Shown in pieces: positions 1 to 8,288 of a DNA stretch of 64,000 bases. Below the pieces are notes generated by a model, which saw only the letters and a program-made list of their open reading frames with translations, made no database searches and was not told the origin of the DNA. The stretch lies in assembly GCF_002142215.1 (NCBI RefSeq), contig NZ_NAST01000010.1, positions 1-64,000 of the forward strand, in the 5' to 3' direction. The stretch's first letter is position 1. Every line of letters starts with the position of its first letter. The stretch comes from Gilliamella sp. N-G2. GTDB taxonomy: Bacteria > Pseudomonadota > Gammaproteobacteria > Enterobacterales > Orbaceae. Both the position numbers and the translations under genes were made by a program.

Positions 1-4
1 AAAA

Positions 5-20
5 TGTGATCTCATCTACA
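5..20. promoter_or_regulatory. possible weak CRP site
   Basis: TGTGATCTCATCTACA has a perfect left half-site (TGTGA, six-base spacer) and a poor right half (CTACA instead of TCACA). It lies about 60 bases before the tandem palindromes that precede a PTS operon, where catabolite control would be expected. The match is weak and the promoter is not located. Confidence 0.25.
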
Positions 21-67
21 GATTTCTTCCATACTATTTAATATACTTCAAGAATGTAAATAATTAA

Positions 68-102
68 TGAAACCGGTTTCTTTTAAAAAGAAACCGGTTT
101 CA
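68..102. promoter_or_regulatory. tandem palindromic operators, LacI-family type
   Basis: The 12-base palindrome GAAACCGGTTTC occurs twice, at 69-80 and 90-101, with centres 21 bases apart (about two helical turns). Each copy is flanked so that it reads TGAAACCGGTTTC or GAAACCGGTTTCA. A palindrome with a central CG is typical of LacI/GalR-family operators. The two copies could also pair as a hairpin, but no T-run follows. They sit 87 bases before the first gene of the PTS/aldolase operon and are most simply read as its operators. The regulator is not in the window. Confidence 0.6.
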
Positions 103-188
103 TTGGAAATTTCTAGTTATTTCTAATAGTTATTTTTCTAAACAACCAAAAATAAATCGATTAAATGTAGATGATAGGAGTAGTACCA

Positions 189-1142
189 ATGGCAGTAGTT
201 TTAACAACCGCTAGAGCATTTGCAACATGTGATGCTGCAAAAAAAGTTTTAAAGGACGCAGGACACGAGATTCGTATTGTGACTCCAGATAAACCATTAA
301 AGTCTGAAGAATTAATACCATTAGTAAAAGATATTGATGCACTTATAGCTGGTCTGGATTTTATAACTCCACAAGTTATCAATGCAGCACAAAATTTAAA
401 AATCATTGCCCGTAATGGTGTAGGGTATGATCGTGTAGATTTAATGACTGCTAAAAAAAATAATATTGAAGTTACAATCACTCCTGGTACAAATAGTTTA
501 TCAGTTTGTGAACTTGCATTTTCATTTATTACAGGCTTAGCTCGAAAAATACATGTTATGGACACGAGTGTTTGTTCTGGGTCATGGAAAAGAGAGAATG
601 GTGTTGAATTAAATGGTAAAACTATTGCTATTTTCGGAACAGGCTCAATTGGTAAAAATCTTGCGATCCGCTGTGTTGCATTTGGTATGAAGGTTATTGC
701 ATATGATCTATATCCAAATGTAGAACTTCAAGAAAAATATGGAGTGACATATTATGATTCTATGGCACCATTATTCGAATTAGCAGATTTTATTTCTCTT
801 CATCTTCCTGCTACAGAACAAACTCGAGAAATGATTAATAAAGAAAGTATTAATAAAATGAAAAAAGGAGTTTACATCATCAATACAGCTAGAGGTGATT
901 TAATTAATAATGATGATCTCTACGAAGCATTAGTTAGTGGTTATGTAGGAGGAGTTGGACTCGATACATTCACTGAGGAACCTTTCACCGATTCACGATT
1001 TTTTAATCATAAAAATGTCATTTTAACACCACATACAGGTGCATTTACCCAAGATGCAATTGTAAAAACGTTAGTTATGGCGGCTGAAGATGTCGTCAGA
1101 GTACTTGACGGCAATAAACCCTTACATTCAGTAAGTCAATAA
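189..1142 (+). CDS. D-2-hydroxyacid dehydrogenase (phosphoglycerate dehydrogenase family)
   Basis: NAD-dependent reduction or oxidation of a 2-keto/2-hydroxy acid; the substrate is unknown. The 317-residue protein has the family layout: a catalytic N-terminal part, a Rossmann core with the GTGSIG nucleotide loop at residues 150-155, and the catalytic triad R235 (NTARGD), E264 (FTEEPF) and H282 (LTPHTGA). There is no ACT or other regulatory domain, so it is not a full SerA. The start at 189 is preferred over the ATG at 171 because AGGAG (176-180) lies eight bases upstream of it. It is the first gene in the window of an operon with KDPG aldolase and a mannose-type PTS, so it probably acts on a sugar acid or its phosphate. 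That role is inferred from context only. Confidence 0.85.
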   Translation: MAVVLTTARAFATCDAAKKVLKDAGHEIRIVTPDKPLKSEELIPLVKDIDALIAGLDFITPQVINAAQNLKIIARNGVGYDRVDLMTAKKNNIEVTITPGTNSLSVCELAFSFITGLARKIHVMDTSVCSGSWKRENGVELNGKTIAIFGTGSIGKNLAIRCVAFGMKVIAYDLYPNVELQEKYGVTYYDSMAPLFELADFISLHLPATEQTREMINKESINKMKKGVYIINTARGDLINNDDLYEALVSGYVGGVGLDTFTEEPFTDSRFFNHKNVILTPHTGAFTQDAIVKTLVMAAEDVVRVLDGNKPLHSVSQ

Positions 1143-1229
1143 AATTTAGAATCAACAATCGATACATTCAATATTGATGATTCTTATATAAGTCTAAAAA
1201 TATTTTATTCATTATTAGAGGTTAGTAAC

Positions 1230-1877
1230 ATGAAAAATTGGAAAAGATCAGCAGAAGAAATTTTATCTTTAGGACCAGTGGTTCCGGTAATTGTAATTGA
1301 AGATATAAAAGATGCTGTACCACTAGCAAGAGCATTAATTTCAGGAGGAGTGAAAGTATTAGAAGTTACTTTACGTACAGCTTGTGGGCTTGATGCAATT
1401 AAAAAAATTATTGCAGAAGTCCCAGAAGCTGTCGTAGGAGCGGGAACAGTCACATCGGTTGAACAACTCAAAGAAGTAACAAAAGCCGGAGTCGAGTTTA
1501 TTATCACTCCAGGGTTAACTCCATCTATTCTAAAAACTGCAGTTGAAGGTTCTGTACCCGTAATACCAGGTATTGCAACAATTGGGGAGTTAATGACAGC
1601 TAAGGAAGCTGGGTTAACTGCATTTAAATTTTTCCCAGCAGAAATAAATGGCGGAACAGCAGCTCTTAAAGCATTTTCTGGTCCAATTCCAGATGCAAAA
1701 TTTTGCCCAACTGGTGGAATTAACATAAAAAACTACCGTGATTATCTTGCACTTAAAAACGTAATATGTGTAGGTGGTTCTTGGTTTGTCCCAACGGATT
1801 TAATTAAATATGGAAATTTCGCAGAAATAACTAAACTGGCTAGAGAAGCGGTTGAAGGCGCCCAAGATTTAGCATAA
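1230..1877 (+). CDS. eda: KDPG/KHG aldolase
   Basis: Class I aldolase cleaving 2-keto-3-deoxy-6-phosphogluconate to pyruvate and glyceraldehyde 3-phosphate, the last step of the Entner-Doudoroff and hexuronate routes. The 215-residue length matches the family. The Schiff-base lysine is K133 in FKFFPAE, and E45 and R49 lie in EVTLRT; these positions agree with E. coli Eda as I recall it. An AGAGG ribosome site precedes the ATG. It lies 87 bases after the dehydrogenase gene and 101 bases before the PTS genes, on the same strand. No 6-phosphogluconate dehydratase gene (edd) is present, so the upstream dehydration step must be encoded elsewhere or before the window. Confidence 0.9.
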   Translation: MKNWKRSAEEILSLGPVVPVIVIEDIKDAVPLARALISGGVKVLEVTLRTACGLDAIKKIIAEVPEAVVGAGTVTSVEQLKEVTKAGVEFIITPGLTPSILKTAVEGSVPVIPGIATIGELMTAKEAGLTAFKFFPAEINGGTAALKAFSGPIPDAKFCPTGGINIKNYRDYLALKNVICVGGSWFVPTDLIKYGNFAEITKLAREAVEGAQDLA

Positions 1878-1978
1878 TAGGATTAATAGGAACATTAATA
1901 AATTTTAGTTATCTATTTCTGTTAAGTGTTTTTTAAATCAACTTCTCAGAATAAATATTTAAACAATGGAATAAACAT

Positions 1979-2812
1979 ATGCATGTAACTTTTCTTCAAG
2001 CATTACTAGTCGCTATATGGATAGCACTAGTTATGTCAAGGGCTTTTCTTGGCGGTGCTACTACAACTCTTAGATTTTCACCAATGATGACCGGTTTAGT
2101 AGTGGGTATAGTATTTAATGATGTTCATAATGCAATGATTGCTACTGCTGCTATTCAGCTAATTTATATGGGTGTTTTTTCACCTGGCGGACAAATGCCA
2201 TCAGAACCTGCAATTGCAACTGCAATAGCCGTACCTGTCACATTACTTGGTAATATGTCACCTGAAACGGCTGTTGGTGTCGCTGTACCTGTAGGTCTTT
2301 TAGGCTCATATTTATATCAATTAAGGTTTTTTGCTAATACATTTGCTATGCAAAAATTTACAGATAAATATGCATCTAAAGGTAGTAGTTCTGGATTAAC
2401 TTTCTCTATTATTGGTATTCCGATCATCATCGCTTTCATTATCTTTATACCATTTATGTTTACTGCTTTATATTATGGTGCACCGTTCATAGCTGATCTA
2501 ATCAAAACTAATTCAAGTAGTTTTATATTCCATATTCTTAATGTTATAGGCGGTGGTTTGGCAGCTGTGGGGATAGCTGTAACAGTATATGTTATCGGTA
2601 AACGCAGTTATATTATTTTCTTCTTATTAGCATATTTTGTTGCTGTTATTGCTAAACCACTAAATATTACGATGGTTACTTATGCAATTCTTGGTGCAAT
2701 TATTGCTTTCATCTTTGTTCTAGCAAAATCTGAAACATTTAATTCCATTAAAGATAGTTTTGGTTCAGGTGGCGTAGGATCAGGTGCTAGCCAAGACGAA
2801 GATGATTATTAA
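1979..2812 (+). CDS. PTS system mannose/sorbose-family EIIC component
   Basis: Membrane permease subunit of a mannose-family (Man/Sor/Aga) phosphotransferase system. The 277-residue protein is almost wholly hydrophobic, with repeated long apolar segments and the small-residue-rich N-terminal half typical of EIIC-Man (for example the GGATTTLRFSPM region near residue 26). It ends in a short acidic, glycine/serine-rich tail. It is followed by IID, IIB and IIA genes on the same strand. The specificity of mannose-family systems cannot be read from sequence by eye. The neighbouring KDPG aldolase and dehydrogenase suggest a sugar acid or related derivative rather than mannose. Confidence 0.9.
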   Translation: MHVTFLQALLVAIWIALVMSRAFLGGATTTLRFSPMMTGLVVGIVFNDVHNAMIATAAIQLIYMGVFSPGGQMPSEPAIATAIAVPVTLLGNMSPETAVGVAVPVGLLGSYLYQLRFFANTFAMQKFTDKYASKGSSSGLTFSIIGIPIIIAFIIFIPFMFTALYYGAPFIADLIKTNSSSFIFHILNVIGGGLAAVGIAVTVYVIGKRSYIIFFLLAYFVAVIAKPLNITMVTYAILGAIIAFIFVLAKSETFNSIKDSFGSGGVGSGASQDEDDY

Positions 2813-2852
2813 TAGTATTAGCTTAATAAGCAAAATTTAGAAGGTATATACA

Positions 2853-3713
2853 ATGAAAGAAATTCAACAAAAAAGTATAGATTTAAAACCAGAAGAAATC
2901 ACAAAAAAAGATGTCGTGATTGCATGGTTAAGATTTTATTATGCTAATGAAATTCCACATGCATTTGATCGATACATTGCGGCTTCACTTTTATGGGCAT
3001 TAATTCCCATTCTGAAAAAGCTTTATAAAGATAAAAATGACTTAGTTGCTGCTTATCAAAGACATTTATTATTTTTTAACACACAATTAGCATGGGGGGG
3101 AGGTACTATTACTGGTATCATGGCTTCGCTTGAATCAGTGCGCGCTAATGATACTTATGAAGGCAAACCACTTAGTATCGATGATAATTTGTTATATAAC
3201 ACTAAAGCTGGTCTGATGGGAGCATTAGCAGGAATCGGTGACTCAATAGACTCTGGAACTATGCAATATATTTTTATTGCAATCGCATTACCATGGGCAC
3301 AAGAAGGTATGGCAATAGGTGCTTTATTCCCATTCATTGCATTTTCATTGTATCAAATATTGATTGGTTATTATTTCAGTCAATTAGGCTTTAAGCTTGG
3401 CAGAAATGCAGCAACTGAAGTAGTTGGTAATAGCATGCAAATGCTTATTGAGGGGCTATCTATTCTTGGATTATTCATGATGGGGATTTTGGCCGCTAAT
3501 TATATAAAAGTAACATCAAGCTTATCTTTTGAACTCTCAGGTAAAAATTTCGTTATCCAAGAAACGTTAGATAAAATTCTACCAGGAGTTTTACCGTTAG
3601 TTGTTGTTAGTGGATTATATTTTTACTTCGCTAAAAAAGGTTTAAAAGTTACTAATGCATTAATTGGTCTGACAATAATTTTAGGTGTGTTAGCAGCAGT
3701 AGGAATTTTGTAA
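2853..3713 (+). CDS. PTS system mannose/sorbose-family EIID component
   Basis: Second membrane subunit of the mannose-family PTS. The EIID family exists only in this class and forms the permease with EIIC. The 286-residue protein has the typical N-terminal amphipathic part with FFNTQLAWGGGTITGIMASL (residues 74-93), the GLMGALAGIGDSID segment characteristic of EIID, and hydrophobic C-terminal helices. AGAAGG precedes the ATG. The gene is 40 bases after EIIC and 34 before EIIB, consistent with one transcript. Confidence 0.92.
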   Translation: MKEIQQKSIDLKPEEITKKDVVIAWLRFYYANEIPHAFDRYIAASLLWALIPILKKLYKDKNDLVAAYQRHLLFFNTQLAWGGGTITGIMASLESVRANDTYEGKPLSIDDNLLYNTKAGLMGALAGIGDSIDSGTMQYIFIAIALPWAQEGMAIGALFPFIAFSLYQILIGYYFSQLGFKLGRNAATEVVGNSMQMLIEGLSILGLFMMGILAANYIKVTSSLSFELSGKNFVIQETLDKILPGVLPLVVVSGLYFYFAKKGLKVTNALIGLTIILGVLAAVGIL

Positions 3714-3747
3714 TTTAAACTATTATAAAAAAGGAAGAAATTAAATT

Positions 3748-4245
3748 ATGGGTAAAGTTGTTTTAGCTCGTGTCGATAGTCGTCTAATTCATGGACAGGT
3801 TGCAACAAATGTATCAAAATCGGTTGGTGCAAATGCTCTCTTTGTTGCTGATGATGTATCTGCACACGATGAGTTTACAAAAAATATCATTTTGGGTGCT
3901 GCATCACGTACTGGTTACAAAATCAGAGTACTAAAAGAAGATGGTGCTGTGAGATATTGGAATGACAGAAAATATGATGATTTCAACGTGATGCTAATTA
4001 CTAAAAGTATCGAAGTTATGCATAAAATTATTAAAGGTGGTGTGCCAGTTGAAAATCTGAATCTTGGAGGAATACCACAGTCTCCTGGAACAACACCTGT
4101 GATTAGTCAAGTTGCAATAACTAAGTCTCAATTAGATCTATTAGTGGACTTACAGAATAGTTATCCTAATATGAATATTTTCTTCCAGGCAACGCCTTCA
4201 CTAAAAAAAGTGACTCTAGCCGAAGCCATTAAATTATTTTCATAG
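3748..4245 (+). CDS. PTS system mannose/sorbose-family EIIB component
   Basis: Cytoplasmic phosphocarrier that takes phosphate from EIIA and passes it to the sugar during uptake. The 165-residue protein opens with the family signature around RVDSRLIHGQV, with phosphorylatable histidine H15. Its length is that of a stand-alone EIIB domain; EIIA is a separate gene here, unlike E. coli ManX where A and B are fused. AAGGA lies ahead of the ATG. It is the fifth gene of the operon and 16 bases before EIIA. Confidence 0.92.
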   Translation: MGKVVLARVDSRLIHGQVATNVSKSVGANALFVADDVSAHDEFTKNIILGAASRTGYKIRVLKEDGAVRYWNDRKYDDFNVMLITKSIEVMHKIIKGGVPVENLNLGGIPQSPGTTPVISQVAITKSQLDLLVDLQNSYPNMNIFFQATPSLKKVTLAEAIKLFS

Positions 4246-4261
4246 ATACTAGGAAGTTAAC

Positions 4262-4705
4262 ATGATTGGAATTTTATTAGTAAGTCATGGAAAAATGGCT
4301 GAGGGCATTAAAGACAGTGTAAAAATGATTGTTGGTGATGTTGAACAATTTGAAACATTGGAATTAATTCCCGGACAAGACACTGAAGAGTTAAAAGCTA
4401 ATATTCTAAAAAAATCTAAGTTATTAAATTCTGGTAAAGGCGTAATTATTTTAGTCGATTTGTATGGGGCATCTCCATACAATGCTTCAATGGCATGCAT
4501 TCCGGAATGGGAAAAAGAAGGTATAGATACACGGGTGATCTCGGGTATGAATTTACCTATGACGATTACAGCAATTTGTAATCGTGATTTCTCTACAGTA
4601 ACAGATTTAACCCTAGAGGTGATTGAAGCTGGAAAACAAGATATCAAGGATGTAATTACAGAACACAAATCGTCAAAAAAGGATGTAAATTGTGACGATT
4701 ATTAA
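4262..4705 (+). CDS. PTS system mannose-family EIIA component
   Basis: Cytoplasmic phosphocarrier receiving phosphate from HPr. The 147-residue protein has the EIIA-Man fold signature: a first beta strand ending in ILLVSHGKMAEG with phosphorylatable H9, and the downstream VIILVDLYGASPYN segment. The AGGA ribosome site is close to the ATG. It is the last gene of the operon and is followed by a clear terminator at 4742. Confidence 0.92.
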   Translation: MIGILLVSHGKMAEGIKDSVKMIVGDVEQFETLELIPGQDTEELKANILKKSKLLNSGKGVIILVDLYGASPYNASMACIPEWEKEGIDTRVISGMNLPMTITAICNRDFSTVTDLTLEVIEAGKQDIKDVITEHKSSKKDVNCDDY

Positions 4706-4741
4706 TAAATAAAATAATTTAACTTCGGTTATTACTAATAC

Positions 4742-4776
4742 TGACTGATAGTAGTCAAAATGCTATCAGTCATTTT
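4742..4776 (+). terminator. rho-independent terminator of the PTS operon
   Basis: A 10-base-pair stem (TGACTGATAG at 4742-4751 with CTATCAGTCA at 4763-4772) and an 11-base loop are followed by TTTTAATATTTT. It lies 37 bases after the EIIA stop codon and separates the operon from the next gene. Confidence 0.8.
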
Positions 4777-4818
4777 AATATTTTATTAGTTTTTGTAATT
4801 GAATGGTAATAAGTAAAT

Positions 4819-5775
4819 ATGGATAGCTTAAAAGATTTAATATTTCGATATTGTGTTTTATTTGGTAAACGATTTTCTTATAGAGAAAAAATAAGTTTTC
4901 TCAGGGTTATTTCTAAGGAATTGATCCAATTAGGTTATTATGTTGATGCAAAAATAGCTAAATTGCAATTAGCTAAAAAAAAGTATGAAAACTATTACAA
5001 TGCTTATATTGGAGATTTAGATAATGCTGAGGTTATTGTTTGTACTTATTATGATACAGGAGTCAATTACTTTAATTTCACAAAAATTTTTGCATTTGGA
5101 CAACATTTTAATAAATTACGTTACTTTTTGGGCATTATCCCAATTTTTATACTATTAGCAATAGCTATTACATTAAACCTATTTATTTTTCTCCCCGACA
5201 TTGAACTATCAGGGATTTATAGTATACCTGGTGTATTATCTGCTATCGTTACCCTATCAGCCTTCTATATTATTTTGAAATTTAAAAAAGGTATTTCTAA
5301 TAAAAAGAATTTTGTTTGTAATACTTCAAGTATTTTGGTTATGTTAAATACCATTAATAAAATGGATAAATATCAAAAAAAGAAAGTTGCTTTTGTATTA
5401 TTTGATGGAGGTTGCTCAAATCAATACGGGATTAGAATGATTGAAAATTATTCTGACAAGCTAGAAAGTAAGCAGTTCATTTTTCTTGATAGCTTAGGCA
5501 ATAGTGAATCCTTGTTATTTTTTAAACCTAAATCTTTCGATTTTAATGCTAAGCAGATTAATTTTAAAGAAGGTAAACTGGAAACAACATTAAAAAAATA
5601 CTTAATGATTACAGCTGGTGAGTTAAATGAATATAATAAAGTTCAGATAAAAAATGCTCATTCACATAATGACAATAATTTATCTGATATTATTATCGAA
5701 AAACATTCAACTTCATTACACTCATTATTAACTTTATTAATAACGCCTCAAAAAAGCAAAAACACAAAAAAATGA
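4819..5775 (+). CDS. membrane protein of unknown function, possibly a degenerate M28-peptidase-like fold
   Basis: Not firmly recognised. The 318-residue protein has a cytoplasm-like N-terminal part (1-97), two hydrophobic segments (about 98-124 and 131-155) and a soluble C-terminal part. Scattered motifs resemble the M28 aminopeptidase pattern: VIVCTYYDT (usually a GAHYDT-like strand with a metal-binding His), NTSSILVMLNT (usually a DNASG-type segment), VAFVLFDGG (usually FDGEE-like) and a late HSHND. The expected metal ligands are mostly replaced, so it would be an inactive relative if the resemblance is real. The ATG has only a weak ribosome site. It has its own transcription unit between two terminators, and its lysine- and asparagine-rich composition could reflect transfer. 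The M28 link is an inference. Confidence 0.6.
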   Translation: MDSLKDLIFRYCVLFGKRFSYREKISFLRVISKELIQLGYYVDAKIAKLQLAKKKYENYYNAYIGDLDNAEVIVCTYYDTGVNYFNFTKIFAFGQHFNKLRYFLGIIPIFILLAIAITLNLFIFLPDIELSGIYSIPGVLSAIVTLSAFYIILKFKKGISNKKNFVCNTSSILVMLNTINKMDKYQKKKVAFVLFDGGCSNQYGIRMIENYSDKLESKQFIFLDSLGNSESLLFFKPKSFDFNAKQINFKEGKLETTLKKYLMITAGELNEYNKVQIKNAHSHNDNNLSDIIIEKHSTSLHSLLTLLITPQKSKNTKK

Positions 5776-5781
5776 ATTAAA

Positions 5782-5820
5782 TTGGAGATGTAACTAACTG
5801 TATATCTCCAAAATCATTTT
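5782..5820. terminator. likely bidirectional terminator
   Basis: An 8-base-pair stem (TTGGAGAT at 5782-5789 with ATCTCCAA at 5804-5811) and a 14-base loop are followed by ATCATTTTT. It lies between the convergent 4819 gene and lolA and could serve both. Confidence 0.5.
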
Positions 5821-5829
5821 TATATACAA

Positions 5830-6423
5830 TCAACGCTGATCATCAACAGTCACCCCAACTGGTGGAGTAAATTTAAATTTTTCAATCGCCACTTTGCCTA
5901 AAGTTTGACGAGATAAATCATAGAAGCTATGCTGACCATCTTCTTCAATAATCGTAAAATTCGAAATCATGCCGGTTGGTAAAACCGAAATAACAAAATC
6001 TTGATTAGAACCATCAGTCGGTTTTAAGGTAAAAGAATCTTGTTTACGTGTAACATTATAGGCATTCCAAATTGGATTATGGCTATCAGTAATTAGCAAC
6101 ATTAAACGATTATCTACCGCTTTTTTCAAACTCATTACACTTACTTGCTCAACGGCTGGAGTGTAGACCCACATATTAGTTCCATCAGAAATAATCGAAG
6201 TTTCATCAGGTTCAGTCATTGTCCAATTAAAATAATAGGGTCTTGTCACCCATAAATCACCTTTTCCTTGTTGAACTGGTTGCTTATCAGCAGTTTTCAC
6301 ATCTTGTGAAAAACGGGCGTAAAATCCATCAATTTTAGCTAATCGTTCTTGTAACACCTCTTTATCGCCTGCCCATGCAAAAAGACTCGTAAGTAACCCA
6401 ATTAACATTAAAAACTTCTTCAT
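5830..6423 (-). CDS. lolA: outer-membrane lipoprotein carrier protein LolA
   Basis: Periplasmic chaperone that carries lipoproteins from the LolCDE transporter to LolB at the outer membrane. The 197-residue protein has a signal peptide (MKKFLMLIGLLTSLFAWA), then the LolA N-terminal pattern LQERLAKIDGFYARFSQDV and the QQGKGDLWVTRPYYFNW segment that forms part of the hydrophobic pocket wall. The ATG at 6423 is chosen over a TTG at 6429 because AAGGA (6430-6434) is six bases before the ATG and abuts the TTG. It is transcribed away from rarA; in E. coli the two genes are collinear. Confidence 0.93.
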   Translation of the reverse strand: MKKFLMLIGLLTSLFAWAGDKEVLQERLAKIDGFYARFSQDVKTADKQPVQQGKGDLWVTRPYYFNWTMTEPDETSIISDGTNMWVYTPAVEQVSVMSLKKAVDNRLMLLITDSHNPIWNAYNVTRKQDSFTLKPTDGSNQDFVISVLPTGMISNFTIIEEDGQHSFYDLSRQTLGKVAIEKFKFTPPVGVTVDDQR

Positions 6424-6543
6424 TACCAATCCTTATGTATTTTGTGTAATAAAATATATTCAACAATCATTTATTTTAATAACTAATTTAGTTCAAAATA
6501 TTACCGTTTTTCTGTTAGCTGTGGAAGATATTTTCTTTTCTTT

Positions 6544-6573
6544 TTCACTATTATTAGTGAAGCGGTATATAAT
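6544..6573 (+). promoter_or_regulatory. rarA promoter with overlapping inverted repeat
   Basis: TATAAT (6568-6573) lies 18 bases after TTCACT (6544-6549). A perfect 7-base inverted repeat, TTCACTA/TAGTGAA around TTAT (6544-6561), covers the -35 element, so it could be an operator. The rarA start codon is 35 bases downstream. Confidence 0.5.
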
Positions 6574-6608
6574 AACCATATTTTGTAATTACGGGTATAT
6601 AGTGCACC

Positions 6609-7940
6609 ATGCCTAGTCTCTCTTTTGAATTTGGTACAGATGAATTTAAACCTTTAGCTGCAAGGATGCGTCCACGCAATTTATCGGAATACATTGGTCA
6701 GAGCCAGCTACTGGGTAAAGATAAACCTCTACCTAAAGCCATTGAGGCGGGTCATCTGCATTCAATGATTTTGTGGGGACCGCCTGGTACAGGTAAAACC
6801 ACCTTAGCAGAAATTATTGCCCATCATGCCAACGCTAAAGTTGAACGTATTTCAGCGGTTACTTCTGGCATAAAAGATATTCGAGAGGCAATAGAAAGGG
6901 CAAAAATAAATCAGCAATCTGGTGTTAGAACCATCTTGTTTGTTGATGAAGTCCATCGTTTTAATAAAAGTCAACAAGATGCATTTCTACCTTATGTCGA
7001 AAATGGTACGGTAACTTTTATCGGAGCAACAACTGAAAACCCATCATTTGAATTAAATTCAGCACTTTTGTCTCGCGCGAGAGTATATTTACTAAAATCA
7101 CTGACCAATAATGATATTGAGCAAATTTTACAACAAGCTATGTATGATACTGATCGGGGTTATGGTAACTTAAATATCACATTACCTGAACAAACTAAAC
7201 AACAGATTGCCGAGTTTGTTGGTGGTGATGCAAGGAGGGCATTAAATACACTTGAATTATTGGTCGATATGTCCGATGGTCAAGCCCTTACACCAGAATT
7301 ACTAAAAGAAGTCATTGGCGAGCGTAGTGCAAGATTTGATAATCAAGGCGATCGTTTTTATGATCTAATCTCAGCTGTACATAAATCAATTAGAGGCTCT
7401 GCACCTGATGCTGCACTTTATTGGTATGCCAGAATCATTTCGGCTGGTGGGGATCCACTTTATGTTGCCCGTCGATTATTAGCAATAGCTTCAGAAGATG
7501 TTGGAAATGCCGATCCAAGAGCAATGCAAGTAGCACTAGCTGCTTGGGACTGTTTTACCCGAGTGGGGCCAGCTGAAGGCGAACGAGCTATCGCCCAAGC
7601 AATCGTTTATCTTGCTTGTGCACCGAAAAGTAATGCTGTTTATCTTGCATTTAATCAAGCAATGAAAGATGCCACATCTCAGCCAGATTATGATGTACCA
7701 GAACATCTACGCAATGCACCAACCCAATTAATGAAGAATTTAGGTTACGGTGCTCAATATCGTTATGCCCATGATGAACCTAATGCCTTTGCCGCTGGTG
7801 AAAACTATTTCCCACCAGAAATAGCGGCAACTAAATACTATTATCCCAGCCAACGAGGGGCTGAAAAAAATTACGCTGAAAAATTAGCGTGGTTAGAAGA
7901 TCAAAATAAAACCAGCCTTATCCAACGCTATAAATCTTAA
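6609..7940 (+). CDS. rarA: replication-associated recombination protein A (AAA+ ATPase)
   Basis: Clamp-loader-like AAA+ ATPase acting at stalled replication forks (MgsA/RarA, Mgs1/WRNIP1 family). The 443-residue length is close to the family norm. Walker A is GPPGTGKT at 57-64, Walker B is [10 protein letters not shown] near 120-127, the sensor region is [10 protein letters not shown], the arginine finger lies in LLSRARVY, and the C-terminal tetramerisation domain follows ([20 protein letters not shown]). The ribosome site before the ATG is weak. It has its own promoter about 36 bases upstream, and serS, its usual E. coli neighbour, is not downstream. Confidence 0.95.
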   Translation: MPSLSFEFGTDEFKPLAARMRPRNLSEYIGQSQLLGKDKPLPKAIEAGHLHSMILWGPPGTGKTTLAEIIAHHANAKVERISAVTSGIKDIREAIERAKINQQSGVRTILFVDEVHRFNKSQQDAFLPYVENGTVTFIGATTENPSFELNSALLSRARVYLLKSLTNNDIEQILQQAMYDTDRGYGNLNITLPEQTKQQIAEFVGGDARRALNTLELLVDMSDGQALTPELLKEVIGERSARFDNQGDRFYDLISAVHKSIRGSAPDAALYWYARIISAGGDPLYVARRLLAIASEDVGNADPRAMQVALAAWDCFTRVGPAEGERAIAQAIVYLACAPKSNAVYLAFNQAMKDATSQPDYDVPEHLRNAPTQLMKNLGYGAQYRYAHDEPNAFAAGENYFPPEIAATKYYYPSQRGAEKNYAEKLAWLEDQNKTSLIQRYKS

Positions 7941-8288
7941 ATAATTAAGTCAGTTTATTAAATTTAAATAATAGATGAGAATAACTATAGTTATCTTCTA
8001 GTTAAATTAAATTAATAGTTATTAGCTATTAATTTAATAATCATTATAAAAAAGTTTATGCATAAATTGATATAAATCAAATTCTTAAATTCCCTAATTA
8101 ACAACAAGTTATTTAACATTAAGTTAATTTTTATAATGAATTAACAATCGTTTTAAATAAACCATTCACTATAAACTATCAATTACGTTATAATGATTAA
8201 CGATACAACATATATTTAACCGTTTTTTCATAATAAATAATTAGAATAATCAAAGATAAAGATAAAAATTAAATATAGAGAATATAAA
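7941..8288. other. 348-base intergenic stretch, AT-rich
   Basis: No gene seen. It holds a 14-base palindrome ATAACTATAGTTAT (7981-7994) and a 10-base-pair AT-only hairpin (8009-8018 with 8026-8035) that may be a weak terminator for rarA. It also holds a perfect FNR-type site at 8067. Confidence 0.6.
8067..8080. promoter_or_regulatory. perfect FNR-box consensus
   Basis: TTGATATAAATCAA matches TTGAT-N4-ATCAA at all ten fixed positions. It is 209 bases before the start of the secreted-protein gene at 8289, so it could act on a promoter whose leader is not obvious. In AT-rich DNA a chance match is possible. Confidence 0.4.

Noticed and set aside
68-102. Reading the tandem palindrome as a terminator
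   Set aside because: The hairpin is strong but no T-run follows on either strand close to the stem; two self-palindromic units fit operators better.
161-565. 134-codon minus-strand frame inside the dehydrogenase gene
   Set aside because: It lies antisense to a gene with intact family motifs and has no ribosome site or recognisable domain.
1205-1726. 173-codon minus-strand frame opposite eda
   Set aside because: Low-complexity Ala/Ser/Thr composition, typical of antisense of a real gene; no motifs.
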